Source: Leptospira koniambonensis (GTDB lineage Bacteria; Spirochaetota; Leptospiria; Leptospirales; Leptospiraceae). Taken from it: a stretch of 64,000 bases of DNA. The DNA lies in the NCBI RefSeq assembly GCF_004769555.1, contig NZ_RQFY01000011.1, positions 1 to 64,000 of the forward strand. The letters are read 5' to 3'. Of this stretch, positions 28,787 through 38,061 are shown one piece after another; the first letter of the stretch is position 1, and each line of letters starts with the position of its first letter. The notes under the pieces were generated by a model that was given only the letters and a program-made list of their open reading frames with translations, did no database searches and was not told where the DNA came from. The position numbers were made by a program, and so were the translations under genes.

Positions 28787-30082
28787 TTAGAGGGATTTAC
28801 GGATCAGGTCCAGTAGATATTGCTCTGAATTTTGATTCGGATCCTGGAGCACAGCAAGCAAAGAGGACCGCAATACTTCTCCCAATTTAGGCGCTGGAAG
28901 TTCTGGGAACTTTTCTCGGATCAGGTTTCCATCTACGGCCAGGTCAGAGAGTAGAAGTGGGGGATTTTTCTTCCATTCTTCTTCTGCGTTTGTTCGCCAA
29001 GATGCTTCTTCGTTTAGGAAAGCTGACCAAAGATCGGAAAGTTCTAAGCACCAATCCCAAAGATCTTTTTTTCCAACATATTGTGCAATTGGATGAAGCA
29101 GATGAGTGCGAAGTCCAGCAGAAGTTTTTAATTCTTCCCGATGCTGGATGATTGAATATAATGTTTTGATGAGAAACTGAGAATCTTTCGTTCTTTGATT
29201 TGAGAATCTGAGTTCTTTAAAAAATACGGTCGAGTCAGAAACCCAAGTTTGTTCTGAAAAGCAAGAAGCTAAGAAGTAAGTAATCTTTATTCTTTCGGAT
29301 GATTGTAAAAGTTCGGAAAATCCGTTTACACGTTTTTCCCATTCCCCAGAGTATAATTTGGTTTTGCTGAATAATTCTAGAATTTTATATTTTTTGAATA
29401 GATCTAATCCACCGATTGGATTTTTGCTTTTGAGTACTTTTAGAAATTCGTCGTGTATTCTTTCCGGGGAGACTTTTGCAGTGATTGGTCTACAGGTTTC
29501 AATTGCTTCTGCAGTTTCTGGGTGAATCGAAAATCCAAGTGTGGAAACAAATCGAATCGCACGCACTGGCCTAAGTCCATCTTCTGTAAATCTGGAGACT
29601 GGGTTTCCTATTGTTCTTATTAAAGAATTTTGAATATCTTCTATCCCGGAATGTTCATCCACCAATGTCTTTTCTAATAGATCTAAAGCCAAGGCGTTCA
29701 TTGTGAAATCTCTTCTTTTTAGATCTTCGCTGAGACTTACTCCGAATTGTACAGTTTCGGGTCTTCTTCCGTCTAGATAATCTTCGTCCTTTCTGAATGT
29801 GGTTAATTCATAGGATCTATCTTGGAATAAAACTGTGATTGTTCCATGTTTGATCCCAGTGGGCACTGTTCTTTTAAAGATCTTCTGCATTTTTTCCGGG
29901 GAAATAGAAACTGCAAGATCGTATTCATGAGGGACCTTATTTAATATCAGATCTCGGACACTTCCTCCGACAAGGTAAGCTTCTCCTTCATGTTTTCGTA
30001 TAGTATTACTGATCTCTAATAGGTCTTCTAAAAAGGGAGAAGGGATTTGGGAGATAAGTTTATTCGGATCCGGATTCATCAT
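28787..30082 (-). CDS. CCA-adding enzyme / poly(A) polymerase family nucleotidyltransferase
   Basis: About 431 residues from the ATG at 30082 (a TTG seven codons upstream is possible). The class II nucleotidyltransferase head is clear: YLVGGSVRDLIL, then HEYDLAVS with the catalytic acidic pair, then RRDFTMNALALDL, IRTIGNP, EDGLRPVRAIRFVSTLGF and the ERIHDEF neck motif. These enzymes repair or add CCA to tRNA; close relatives add poly(A). The two activities cannot be told apart by eye. The tRNA in this window already encodes CCA, so a repair role is possible. It overlaps the upstream lipoprotein stop (ATGATGA). Confidence 0.9.
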   Translation of the reverse strand: MMNPDPNKLISQIPSPFLEDLLEISNTIRKHEGEAYLVGGSVRDLILNKVPHEYDLAVSISPEKMQKIFKRTVPTGIKHGTITVLFQDRSYELTTFRKDEDYLDGRRPETVQFGVSLSEDLKRRDFTMNALALDLLEKTLVDEHSGIEDIQNSLIRTIGNPVSRFTEDGLRPVRAIRFVSTLGFSIHPETAEAIETCRPITAKVSPERIHDEFLKVLKSKNPIGGLDLFKKYKILELFSKTKLYSGEWEKRVNGFSELLQSSERIKITYFLASCFSEQTWVSDSTVFFKELRFSNQRTKDSQFLIKTLYSIIQHREELKTSAGLRTHLLHPIAQYVGKKDLWDWCLELSDLWSAFLNEEASWRTNAEEEWKKNPPLLLSDLAVDGNLIREKFPELPAPKLGEVLRSSLLAVLQDPNQNSEQYLLDLIRKSL

Positions 30083-30438
30083 TCCTGGACGATCTTTTTC
30101 CAAATTGGCAGATAACGATCTTTGAGTGCAGGATTTTTGGAAAAAATTTCTTCTACCTGCTTTTTGGTTTTTTGGTCTACTGAAACTCTTAGGAAGGGAA
30201 GATCAGCTTGTTGGGAAAAGATTTGGTCGATCTTTTTTCCTGTTTCGTCCCAGGCAGTATTGCAGATCTCTTTGTATTCTTGGTCAGTGTGTTCATTGCA
30301 TAAGATTGCAAGTTCCAGATACTTTCCTTCTTTTTGCAGCTCTTTCATTTTGTCTAAGATACTGGCCTTGCAATTGGATAAAACTAGAAGTGTTAGTAGA
30401 CCAAGGAAGATCGGAAGTGAATACTTTCGAAAGCTCAT
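30079..30438 (-). CDS. Hypothetical lipoprotein
   Basis: 119 residues with lipoprotein signal (LVLSNC lipobox). The mature part is helical: EGKYLELAILCNEHTDQEYKEICNTAWDETGKK resembles a single TPR-like hairpin with two cysteines. It is translationally coupled to the CCA-enzyme gene. Function unknown. Confidence 0.7.
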   Translation of the reverse strand: MSFRKYSLPIFLGLLTLLVLSNCKASILDKMKELQKEGKYLELAILCNEHTDQEYKEICNTAWDETGKKIDQIFSQQADLPFLRVSVDQKTKKQVEEIFSKNPALKDRYLPIWKKIVQE

Positions 30439-30510
30439 CCTAAGATTTTTCTGGAAGCATGAATATCAGGAAACCTTTTTTTAGGTTCGTAGGAGTTCCA
30501 ACAAAGCGAA

Positions 30511-30586
30511 CCCTGTGTGCTCCGTGGCCTCTGCGCGAAACTTTTAAGCGTTTTAAATTCGCACAGAGAACACAGAGTTCACTGAG
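30511..30586. repeat. Imperfect palindromic intergenic repeat, copy 1
   Basis: The left half (CCCTGTGTGCTCCGTGGCC, followed by TCTGCGCGAAA) is an imperfect inverse of the right half (ATTCGCACAGAGAACACAG, followed by AGTTCACTGAG), separated by about 17 bases. The same words (TTCGCACAGAG, CTCTGTG) occur at 34614-34664 and 56240-56337. It lies between a divergent lipoprotein and the minus-strand RNase H gene. Confidence 0.7.
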
Positions 30587-30589
30587 TAA

Positions 30590-30985
30590 TCAAGATTCGA
30601 AAGCTAGGTTTGCGAGCTTATCTGCACGCTTGTTTTTTTCACGAGGGACATGATGGATGGAGAAAAGTTTCAGTTTAGAAGTCAGGGCTTTGACCTTTTC
30701 TTTCGCAACTTGCAGATGAGGGGATTTGACCTTATATTCTCCCTTGAATTGTTTCACCACCAGTTCTGAATCCAGGTATGCCGTGACTTCGCTCGCATCT
30801 TGGGAGAGGCAGTATTCTATCCCCGCTTCCAGGGCAGCCCATTCCGCTACATTATTGGTTCCGTCGGAGATCCTACGCGAGATGGAATGCACCTCGGTTT
30901 CGTCTTCGTAAACAGCAACTCCAATGGAAGAAGGTCCCGGATTTCCTTTAGAAGCACCATCGCAGTATATTTTGAACTTTTTCAC
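30590..30985 (-). CDS. Ribonuclease H family protein (RNase HI-like)
   Basis: 131 residues, the size of the compact RNase HI form without the basic protrusion loop. Active-site acids are in place: Asp9 (IYCDGASKGNPGP), Glu48 (NNVAEWAAL), Asp72 (YLDSELV) and Asp122 (NKRADKLAN). His111 (SIHHVPR) may assist the metal centre. It removes RNA from RNA/DNA hybrids, or is one of the close relatives annotated as RnhA-like/RVT_3. The next gene starts 5 bp downstream on the same strand, so they are probably co-transcribed from upstream. Confidence 0.92.
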   Translation of the reverse strand: MKKFKIYCDGASKGNPGPSSIGVAVYEDETEVHSISRRISDGTNNVAEWAALEAGIEYCLSQDASEVTAYLDSELVVKQFKGEYKVKSPHLQVAKEKVKALTSKLKLFSIHHVPREKNKRADKLANLAFES

Positions 30986-30990
30986 TGGGT

Positions 30991-31302
30991 TTAGTCTTTA
31001 TTTTTAGATCCAAAAACGAACTGGATAGGTCTCCAAAAAATTAAATAGCCAACCAGGATCAGTAAGGAAACTAAAAAGGAAAGTATACCTAAAACCAAAA
31101 ATTGGAAAGTTCGATACAATTGATCGAATGTATGCGGGAAGAATAACCCTCCGATCAGGCAGAAAAGTCCAGCTGCTAATAAGGCGAACAGAACGAAAGG
31201 AAGAGATAAAAAATAAAAAATATAACTTAAGGCAGTGAATCCGAAAGCCAATCTATAAGCGTTCCAACGTGCCGGATGATCCATCATTAAACCAAATACC
31301 AT
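30991..31302 (-). CDS. Small hypothetical membrane protein
   Basis: About 103 residues from the ATG at 31302, which has AGGATAGGA upstream; a TTG 12 codons earlier is also open. Two or three hydrophobic helices (YIFYFLSLPFVLFALLAAGLFC, FLVLGILSFLVSLLILVGYLIF) occupy most of it. No family recognised. It precedes the RNase H gene by 5 bp. Confidence 0.6.
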   Translation of the reverse strand: MVFGLMMDHPARWNAYRLAFGFTALSYIFYFLSLPFVLFALLAAGLFCLIGGLFFPHTFDQLYRTFQFLVLGILSFLVSLLILVGYLIFWRPIQFVFGSKNKD

Positions 31303-31358
31303 CAATAGTCCTATCCTTCGGAGGCTTTGGTTTGGCAATGTAAAAATGGATCTATATC

Positions 31359-32150
31359 ATGGCAAAGATGGGCTTGGATTATTTTACATTCCTCGGTTCT
31401 CTTCCAGAGACTCCTGAGTCTGAATGCGCCTATTATCCGGAAAGGAATTCCAAGGTGAAGGGTTTCTTCTCTAAGGAGAAACTTCCTCCCGAAATTTTAG
31501 ATGATCTTTTTCGTTTTGGTTTCAGAAGGTCGGGTAATTTCTTTTATAGGACCAATTGTTCTGTATGTTCTCATTGTCTCAGTTATAGAGTTCTATTACC
31601 TGAATTTTTTCCTTCTTCTAATCAGAAAAGAATGATCAAAAAGAATCATGATCTGATTTTGAGATCTTCTCCGCCTTTTATTGATGCTGATAAAAAGAAT
31701 TTATATGTGAAGTACCAAAGATCCCGCCATGAAGGATCTTATGGTGAATCAGAATCTGAAATTTTAGAAAATATGAAGTTCCAAATGTATGAGGGTTCTG
31801 AAAATTCTGGGGAGCTTCTTCTTTATAAAAATGATATGCTCTTAGGTTGGATCTTATTAGATCTGGGACTTGAGACAGTGTCTGCTGTGTATTCTGTTTT
31901 TGATCCTGAAGAAAGTAAAAGAAGTTTGGGAAATTTTCTAATCCTTTCTTCTATACTTTGGGCAAAGGAGAATGGGTTTAAAGAATTTCAATTGGGTTTA
32001 TTTCTTCCGGGTCATCCAAAGATGGATTATAAAAAGAACTGGAAGCCAGCAGAAATTTTGGATCGTAACACTGGTGTTTGGAAGAAGAGCGAATCTTTTC
32101 TTTCCGATTATATTTTAGAAAATGGTCCTGATGGAGATCGATTAAAATAA
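31359..32150 (+). CDS. bpt: Aspartate/glutamate leucyltransferase Bpt (ATE family)
   Basis: 263 residues. Bpt transfers leucine from Leu-tRNA to N-terminal Asp or Glu of proteins, marking them for the N-end rule ClpS/ClpAP route. The N-terminal zinc-like cysteine motif CSVCSHC (Cys67, Cys70, Cys73) and FRRSGNFFYRTNC match the ATE N-domain; the C-domain has YVKYQRSRH, LGWILLDLG, SAVYSVFDPE and LGNFLILSSILWAKENG. The arrangement fits bacterial ATE/Bpt proteins. It runs divergently from the small membrane gene. No clpS or aat is visible nearby. Confidence 0.88.
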   Translation: MAKMGLDYFTFLGSLPETPESECAYYPERNSKVKGFFSKEKLPPEILDDLFRFGFRRSGNFFYRTNCSVCSHCLSYRVLLPEFFPSSNQKRMIKKNHDLILRSSPPFIDADKKNLYVKYQRSRHEGSYGESESEILENMKFQMYEGSENSGELLLYKNDMLLGWILLDLGLETVSAVYSVFDPEESKRSLGNFLILSSILWAKENGFKEFQLGLFLPGHPKMDYKKNWKPAEILDRNTGVWKKSESFLSDYILENGPDGDRLK

Positions 32151-32160
32151 AAACTCTTGT

Positions 32161-32190
32161 TATCTTTGCGGCTTCGCGTGAAAAACTGAG
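32161..32190. repeat. Partial copy of the palindromic intergenic repeat
   Basis: TATCTTTGCGGCTTCGCGTG, then AAAAACTGAG. It matches the left half of the element at 34532-34560 with few differences, but no inverse right half follows. Confidence 0.55.
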
Positions 32191-32282
32191 CTTTTCGAAT
32201 TTGGGTTCGTAAGGAAGGATTCTCCTCAAAAACAGCCCAAATCAGGCTTGTCAGTCTGGCCTTGCGTCTCAGAAAGGTTGGT

Positions 32283-33008
32283 ATGGCTAAAAAGATCATC
32301 GTAGTAGGCGCTTCTAGCGGTATCGGAAAAGAAATTGCATCTCAATTGATCGAAGAGGGACATCAAGTCGCTGCTTTTGCAAGAAGAGAGAAGGAATTGA
32401 AAAAACTTCCTTCTTCCAAAGTTAAAAACTTATTTGTCAAACATGACGTTACTGAATACTCCAAGGTCCCAGGAGAATTCGCAAAGGCTGTTAAAGCATT
32501 AGGCGGCTTGGACGAAATTTATTACGCATCCGGTGTGATGCATAGAGTCGGCGCAGAAGAATTTTCTGTAGAGAAAGACTTAGAAATGTTAGAAGTAAAC
32601 CTTTTAGGTTGTGTTGCTTGGTTAAACTCGGCAGCCACTTACTTCCAAGAGAAGAAAGCTGGCAAAATTATCGGTATCTCTTCCATCGCAGGTGATAGAG
32701 GCCGTAGAGGAAATCCGGTTTACAATGCATCTAAAGCTGGAATGTCCACTTACTTGGAAGCTTTACGTAATCGTTTAGCAGTAAAAGGGATCCAAGTAGT
32801 TACTGTAAAACCTGGAATGATCGAAACTCCAATGACAGAAGGTCTATCTGGCCTTATGTGGCTCATCACTGCTAAAGAAGCTGCTCAAGTCATATTAGCA
32901 AAAGTGAATGCAGGAAAAGAGAATTTCTATGTGCCAGCTCGTTGGGCCTTGGTCTCTTTGATCATTAGACTTATCCCTTCTTTTATTTTCAGAAAACTTT
33001 CCGTTTAA
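32283..33008 (+). CDS. Short-chain dehydrogenase (DprE2-like candidate)
   Basis: 241 residues from the ATG at 32283, chosen because AGAAAGG lies just upstream; the frame is open 21 bases further. The SDR signatures are the nucleotide-binding GASSGIGKE, catalytic Tyr147 and Lys151 (YNASKAG), and ISSIAGD with the serine. It lies 17 bp before a DprE1-like oxidase. In mycobacteria DprE1 (FAD) and DprE2 (SDR) together epimerise decaprenyl-phospho-ribose to arabinose, and pairs in this order are known. The family assignment as SDR is sure; the DprE2 role is inferred from the neighbour. Confidence 0.85.
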   Translation: MAKKIIVVGASSGIGKEIASQLIEEGHQVAAFARREKELKKLPSSKVKNLFVKHDVTEYSKVPGEFAKAVKALGGLDEIYYASGVMHRVGAEEFSVEKDLEMLEVNLLGCVAWLNSAATYFQEKKAGKIIGISSIAGDRGRRGNPVYNASKAGMSTYLEALRNRLAVKGIQVVTVKPGMIETPMTEGLSGLMWLITAKEAAQVILAKVNAGKENFYVPARWALVSLIIRLIPSFIFRKLSV

Positions 33009-33025
33009 GGAAAAGGTGATCTAAA

Positions 33026-34519
33026 ATGGCAACCGCTTCTAAAAAAAAGACAGTTAAAAAAGCGACATCTTCCAAAACTAAAAAAGTGGGTTTCGATCTG
33101 AAAGAGTTCGAATCCCATTTAAGTCCTGCTCAAAAGGTAGAAGCCTGGGGAATGAATCATTACTCCAATAGTAAGGTTTTTTTACCAACTTCTATCCAGA
33201 ACTTTAAGGATCTGTTCACTTACGCAAGAGCTACGAATACTAAAGTAGCATTTAGAGGCGGCGGTTGTAGTTACGGTGATGCAGCTACGAATGAGCAAGG
33301 GATCGTAGTTGATATCCGTAATTTTAATAAAATCTTATCCTTTGATCCTAAAACTGGGATCTTGGTTGCAGAATCCGGAGTCACGATCAAACAACTTTGG
33401 GAGTTTGGGATCGAAAGAGGATTTTGGCCCCCTGTTGTAAGTGGAACCATGTTCCCAACTTTAGGCGGAGCACTTTCTATGAATATTCATGGAAAGAATA
33501 ATTTTGCTGTCGGACCAATCGGTGATCATATCCAAGAATTTACTTTCTTAAGTCCTGACGGAAAAGAATCAGTTTGTTCTCCTAAAAAGAATTCAGATCT
33601 ATTTTACTCTGCTATTTCTGGCTTCGGAATGCTTGGTGCATTTCTAACAGTAACCATTAAACTTAAAAAGATCTACTCAGGTAAGATGAAGGTTTGGCCG
33701 GTCAATACTTCAAACCTACAAGAGATGTATGATTATTTCGAAAAAGAGTACAAACAGTCTGACTATTTAGTTGGCTGGGTGGATGGATTCGGTTCCGGAA
33801 AAGGTTTAGGCCGCGGTCAGATCCATAAAGCAGTTCATCTAAAAGCAGGGGAAGATCCTGGCTTTCCTGAAAATTGCAAATTGGAAAATCAAATTTTGCC
33901 AAGCACATTCTTAGGTATTATTCCTAAGTCTTGGATGTGGCTGTTCATGTATCCATTCAGCAATAAGTTTGGAATGAGATTTGTGAACTTCGGCAAATGG
34001 ATCTCTGGGTTTTTAAATAATAATAAACCTTATGAGCAAGGACATGCAGAATATGCTTTCCTTTTGGACTATGTTCCGAATTGGAAATTTATGTACAAGC
34101 CTGGCGCAATGATCCAATACCAAAGTTTTATTCCTAAAGAGAATGCAGTCAAAGGTTTTGAAGAGATCCTAAGTCTTTGTCAAAAAAGAGGGATAGTAAA
34201 CTGGCTTGGTGTATTTAAGAAACATAGACCAGATAAGTTTTTACTCACTCATGCTGTAGATGGTTATTCCATGGCTATGGATTTTCCTCTGACTAAAGGA
34301 AATAAAACGAAACTTTGGGAACTTGCAAAAGAAATGGATGAGATCGTTGTGAAAAATGGAGGAAGGTTCTATTTTGCAAAAGATAGTACTCTTCGTCCTG
34401 AAGTTTACAGAAGATCCATGCCAAAACAAAACCTAGAAAAGTTCAGAACAATGAAGAAGAAATTAGATCCTAAAAATCTTTTAGAGTCTGATTTATTCAG
34501 AAGGGTTTGGGGAAAGTAA
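33026..34519 (+). CDS. FAD-binding oxidase, DprE1-like
   Basis: 497 residues. A Lys/Ala-rich N-terminal extension of about 20 residues precedes a VAO/PCMH-type FAD domain with [17 protein letters not shown] and [31 protein letters not shown]. This matches mycobacterial DprE1 (IHGKN then a G-x-x-G-x-H-V run). His155 and Lys157 correspond to His132/Lys134 of DprE1, and Lys452 ([10 protein letters not shown]) to active-site Lys418. DprE1 oxidises decaprenyl-phospho-ribose at C2. Here it forms an operon with the SDR upstream. It is followed by a palindromic repeat region. Substrate is inferred. Confidence 0.88.
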   Translation: MATASKKKTVKKATSSKTKKVGFDLKEFESHLSPAQKVEAWGMNHYSNSKVFLPTSIQNFKDLFTYARATNTKVAFRGGGCSYGDAATNEQGIVVDIRNFNKILSFDPKTGILVAESGVTIKQLWEFGIERGFWPPVVSGTMFPTLGGALSMNIHGKNNFAVGPIGDHIQEFTFLSPDGKESVCSPKKNSDLFYSAISGFGMLGAFLTVTIKLKKIYSGKMKVWPVNTSNLQEMYDYFEKEYKQSDYLVGWVDGFGSGKGLGRGQIHKAVHLKAGEDPGFPENCKLENQILPSTFLGIIPKSWMWLFMYPFSNKFGMRFVNFGKWISGFLNNNKPYEQGHAEYAFLLDYVPNWKFMYKPGAMIQYQSFIPKENAVKGFEEILSLCQKRGIVNWLGVFKKHRPDKFLLTHAVDGYSMAMDFPLTKGNKTKLWELAKEMDEIVVKNGGRFYFAKDSTLRPEVYRRSMPKQNLEKFRTMKKKLDPKNLLESDLFRRVWGK

Positions 34520-34531
34520 AAGGCTCTTTTT

Positions 34532-34664
34532 ATCTTTGCGGCTTTGCGTGAACATTGAGAGTTTTTTCTCACGCAAAGGCGCTAAGATCGCCAAGGGATT
34601 TTTCTTTGTTTTCTTCTCTGTGTGCTCTGTGTGCTCTGTGTGCTCTGTGAACTCTGTGCGAAAT
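34532..34664. repeat. Imperfect palindromic repeat plus tandem CTCTGTG repeats
   Basis: Two parts. ATCTTTGCGGCTTTGCGTGA (34532-34551) is the imperfect inverse of CTCACGCAAAGGCGCTAAGAT (34569-34589). Then 34614-34664 is built of about four tandem TGTGCTCTG-like units, ending in ACTCTGTGCGAAAT, the same end as in the copy at 56240-56337. It lies between convergent genes, where it may act as a terminator. Confidence 0.7.
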
Positions 34665-34668
34665 TAGA

Positions 34669-36198
34669 TTACTTTTCTATTTTAGAAAATTCTAAAGTTT
34701 CCATATTGATTGATGGACTTTGATGGAATGTCCTATTCTTAAATTCAAAATGTTCTGATTTAGGAACTAAAATATCCTTCGGATAAAAATCCTTAAAACC
34801 AACCACTGTCGCTTGAGTTTTTCCGATCCCATATAATTTTTCTAAAAGAGTATCGAAAGATTCATTAGAATCGATTTCATATACCTCTCTTTCTTCTCTA
34901 AAAGAATTGGAAGGTAAAAACACTGAACCTTTTCTGTAGATCACTATTTTGGAAGTATGATCGCTTAGTTCTTTCTGTTCCGCCACAACTGATTTTGTAA
35001 ATTTATAATATAACCTATTGAATATCACCCCTCCTACGATTGAGTAAGAGAGAAGAAGGATAGCTGTAATTTGAAATGGTTTGCTAAGAGTTTCCCAATT
35101 TTTATCTAAGATAGAAAATAAGAACAAAAGTAAAAAGGGGAGAATGGTGATTAAGAACCTAGGTCCGAATAGCACCCCCTGCCAAAATTTGGTAGAAGTC
35201 AAAAATCCAGAAAGAAGTATAAATATCCCTAGTCCGTATAAGATCCGAGTTAAAGGATCAGATTTTGGTCTCCATAAAACAATAAATGCCAATGCAGGAT
35301 AGGCTCCTAATAATCCGAGAGAACCATTTCCTAAAAACACCAATTGGCCTAAGTAGTAGATTTGCGCTACTAAATCATAAGTAGATGATTCTTGTAGGTA
35401 GCCTCTTGAACCTAGTGGATGTCCTACCACCGAATAATTGATCACTGCTTGTATGATCAAAAATGTCCCGAATGTAAATGGGAATAAGCTGGTTCTGGGG
35501 TTTCTGAATATTCTAAAAGCATAAACTAAAGAAAGGCTTGCTGCTAATAGGATTGTTTCTTGCCTAAAGAACGCAGCAAATCCAAAAAATCCTCCGGCAA
35601 ATACTAGATCAGAGGAATTAGACGATTCGTCTTCTTTCAGTAAAAAGTAAATACCTTGGGTAACTCCATAGATTGCTATGATTGTTTCGGAAAGATCCGT
35701 GGAGAATAAACTGAAAGCAGAACCTAAAAGTAGTAGAACCAAAAAGAAAAATTTAGATTTTTCTTTGAGCTGGAGAATATCTGAAATTTGAAATAATGCT
35801 CTTAGAGTTAAAACTCCAAAAACTAAAGATAAGAAGAAGCTTCCGAATCTTCCCATCAAAAGTGCAAATGGATATTGGATCGCTGTATAATAAAAAGGAA
35901 ATACGTAATAACATTTTCCTTTATAAACATGGGTCATGGTGGATCCTTTTTTAAGATCTAAAGGTAAAAATCTAAACTCAGGATCTATTTCTTTTCCGGA
36001 GTATCTGCAAGAAAAATCAGGCAAACCATTTTTTTGAAGATCTGCAAGTTGTTGCTGCTTAATTGCCCCGTCTCCCACCCGAATTCCTGTTTGGTACTGC
36101 CATGCCAAAAATAAGGATAAAAATACTGCTCCAAAAATCAGAAAGCCTGAGGGCTTATCTGTAAAGGAGGATACTCGGGATAGAAGACGATTGAACAT
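34669..36198 (-). CDS. Polytopic membrane protein, GT-C-like glycosyltransferase candidate
   Basis: 509 residues with about 11 hydrophobic helices and a soluble C-terminal domain of about 100 residues. The first extracytoplasmic loop holds polar/acidic residues (GDGAIKQQQLADL, near residue 42), the usual place of the acidic residue in GT-C enzymes that use lipid-linked sugars. FRQETILLA and a LGSRGY loop also recall Leptospira proteins named LA_3751/LA_3752 family putative glycosyltransferases. No catalytic motif is certain. It is convergent with the DprE1-like gene and divergent from the AftB-like gene. Confidence 0.65.
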   Translation of the reverse strand: MFNRLLSRVSSFTDKPSGFLIFGAVFLSLFLAWQYQTGIRVGDGAIKQQQLADLQKNGLPDFSCRYSGKEIDPEFRFLPLDLKKGSTMTHVYKGKCYYVFPFYYTAIQYPFALLMGRFGSFFLSLVFGVLTLRALFQISDILQLKEKSKFFFLVLLLLGSAFSLFSTDLSETIIAIYGVTQGIYFLLKEDESSNSSDLVFAGGFFGFAAFFRQETILLAASLSLVYAFRIFRNPRTSLFPFTFGTFLIIQAVINYSVVGHPLGSRGYLQESSTYDLVAQIYYLGQLVFLGNGSLGLLGAYPALAFIVLWRPKSDPLTRILYGLGIFILLSGFLTSTKFWQGVLFGPRFLITILPFLLLFLFSILDKNWETLSKPFQITAILLLSYSIVGGVIFNRLYYKFTKSVVAEQKELSDHTSKIVIYRKGSVFLPSNSFREEREVYEIDSNESFDTLLEKLYGIGKTQATVVGFKDFYPKDILVPKSEHFEFKNRTFHQSPSINMETLEFSKIEK

Positions 36199-36310
36199 TC
36201 TGCTAAAAAGTTCCGTTAAAACCCAAGGTCAAGAAGAAATCCCAGAGGGAAGTTTTAAGACATTTTTTAAGACCCGAATTCTGAATGACACTTAGGTTTA
36301 GAATGTTTCT

Positions 36311-37966
36311 TTGGAGCTTGTGAATTCTATATTAGAAAAGATCCGGTCCTTCTTCCAAAAGCCTCTTCCTAAATTCTTTTTTCCAATCTCCAGTATTTTA
36401 TTCGTATATGTGGTGATTGTAAATTCTTGGGTCACTGAAGATGCTTATATCAGTTTTAGGACCGTAGAGAATTTTTTAAATGGGTTCGGACTTAGATGGA
36501 ATACTTATGAAAGAGTTCAGGCTTATACTCATCCACTTTGGTTATTCGGCCTGATCTTTTTTTCTTTTTTAAAGATCCCAGTATATTATTCTTCTTTAAT
36601 TCTTTCTTGGATTTGTGTGGGAGCAACCACCTTCTTGCTTATTTCTCGTTTTGGGAAAGAAAAAGGGGGATGGATCTATGCTTCTTGGATACTTATGGTA
36701 TTGCTAATCTCTAGAGCATTTGTGGATTTTTCTAGTTCAGGTTTGGAAAACCCTCTTTCTTTTCTTTTAATCGTTTTGTTTTTGTCTAAGGCGTTCGATC
36801 TGGAGAAAAGATCCGATTTTAAGGACATTTTTCTATTCTTCTTTTATCTCTCTTTATCTTACCTAAACAGACAAGACACAGTTCTTTTAGGACTTCCGTT
36901 CCTTCTATATTTATATAAATCCTTAAAAGAGAAAAAAATCTGGGGCAATTTTATTGGAGCAGCTCTTTTAGGAATTCTGCCTGTTCTTCTTTGGTCGGCA
37001 TTTTCATTAGTTTATTATGGATATCTATTTCCGAATACTGCTTATGCAAAATTAAATACTGGTCTGACCACTTCTAATTTATGGCCATACGGTCTGGACT
37101 ATTTAGAGAATAGTTTTCGTTGGGATATTTTCACTTCGCTTTCAATTAGTATAACGATCTTACTTTTTCCTTATTTTTTCTGGAAAAGAAAATTTTTACA
37201 TTCAGCGCTGTCTGCCGGTGTAGGTTTGTATATTCTATATATATGCTCCATAGGCGGAGATTTTATGGCAGGAAGATTTTTTGCTCTTCCATTTGTAGTC
37301 TGCGTGTTCCTATTTGCGGAATATTCTCCCGCTTTTCTACCTAGAGCGAGCGTTCTATTCTTCGTCGCCTTATTCTTGTTAAACCAAAACTCTTATTTGT
37401 ATATTACAAAAGATTATACTAGACTTAGAAATGACCGAGAGATCCAGGATGAAAAAGGTGCTTATTTTAGAAGCACGAACCTTCTACGTTCCTTTAAATT
37501 TAAAGAATTTCCAACACATGGCTGGGCAGACGCTGGTAGAAAGTATAAAATATTGCCTAAGGACCCAGGCAAGGCATGCGCAACGATCAATGTAGGCTTT
37601 TATGGCTATTTTGCGGGAGAAGATCGTAAGATTGTAGATGCGAATGCTTTAACAGACCCTTTATTAAGTAAATTGAAATCAGTTTCTAACTGGAGAGTGG
37701 GGCATTTTACTCGGAATATTCCTCTAGGATACTTAGAATCTGTATCTTCTGGGCAAAACCAGATCCAAGATCCGAATCTAAAAGTATACTATGAGCGATT
37801 GAAATTGTTAACCGAATCGCAAGATCTTTTCACAAAAGAGAGATTTGTGGAAATTCTCCGAGAAAACTTAGGCGATAATAGATACTTAATACTAAATTCT
37901 GAACCAAGAACTCCTTGGGTTGGAATTCCTGAAGGTTTCGGTTGTGGACTGGGAGTCGGTTACTAG
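36311..37966 (+). CDS. GT-C membrane glycosyltransferase, AftB-like (arabinofuranosyltransferase candidate)
   Basis: 551 residues from TTG at 36311; a GTG three codons on, after GGAG, is equally plausible. About 10-11 membrane helices. The first loop, TEDAYISFRTVENFLNGFGLRWN followed by ERVQAYTHPLW, carries the paired acidic residues and the R/Y-T pattern of the family that includes the mycobacterial terminal beta-(1->2)-arabinofuranosyltransferase AftB (Rv3805c). SSGLENPL, YLNRQDTVLL, YGYLFPNTAYAKLN and GGDFMAGRFFALP also match that family. With the DprE1/DprE2-like pair 2 kb away, the donor may be polyprenyl-phospho-arabinose. The donor and acceptor are inferred. Confidence 0.72.
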   Translation: MELVNSILEKIRSFFQKPLPKFFFPISSILFVYVVIVNSWVTEDAYISFRTVENFLNGFGLRWNTYERVQAYTHPLWLFGLIFFSFLKIPVYYSSLILSWICVGATTFLLISRFGKEKGGWIYASWILMVLLISRAFVDFSSSGLENPLSFLLIVLFLSKAFDLEKRSDFKDIFLFFFYLSLSYLNRQDTVLLGLPFLLYLYKSLKEKKIWGNFIGAALLGILPVLLWSAFSLVYYGYLFPNTAYAKLNTGLTTSNLWPYGLDYLENSFRWDIFTSLSISITILLFPYFFWKRKFLHSALSAGVGLYILYICSIGGDFMAGRFFALPFVVCVFLFAEYSPAFLPRASVLFFVALFLLNQNSYLYITKDYTRLRNDREIQDEKGAYFRSTNLLRSFKFKEFPTHGWADAGRKYKILPKDPGKACATINVGFYGYFAGEDRKIVDANALTDPLLSKLKSVSNWRVGHFTRNIPLGYLESVSSGQNQIQDPNLKVYYERLKLLTESQDLFTKERFVEILRENLGDNRYLILNSEPRTPWVGIPEGFGCGLGVGY

Positions 37967-38061
37967 TTTAAGTAGTCTTCATTCTTCTTTTATCATTTGC
38001 TCTGAACTTTTGATTTTAAATTCTTGATCCTTCTTACAGGGTTTCCATTTTATTGTTAAGA

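Noticed and set aside
34614..34664. CRISPR-like short tandem repeat
   Set aside because: Units are about nine bases without spacers and belong to the palindromic repeat family.
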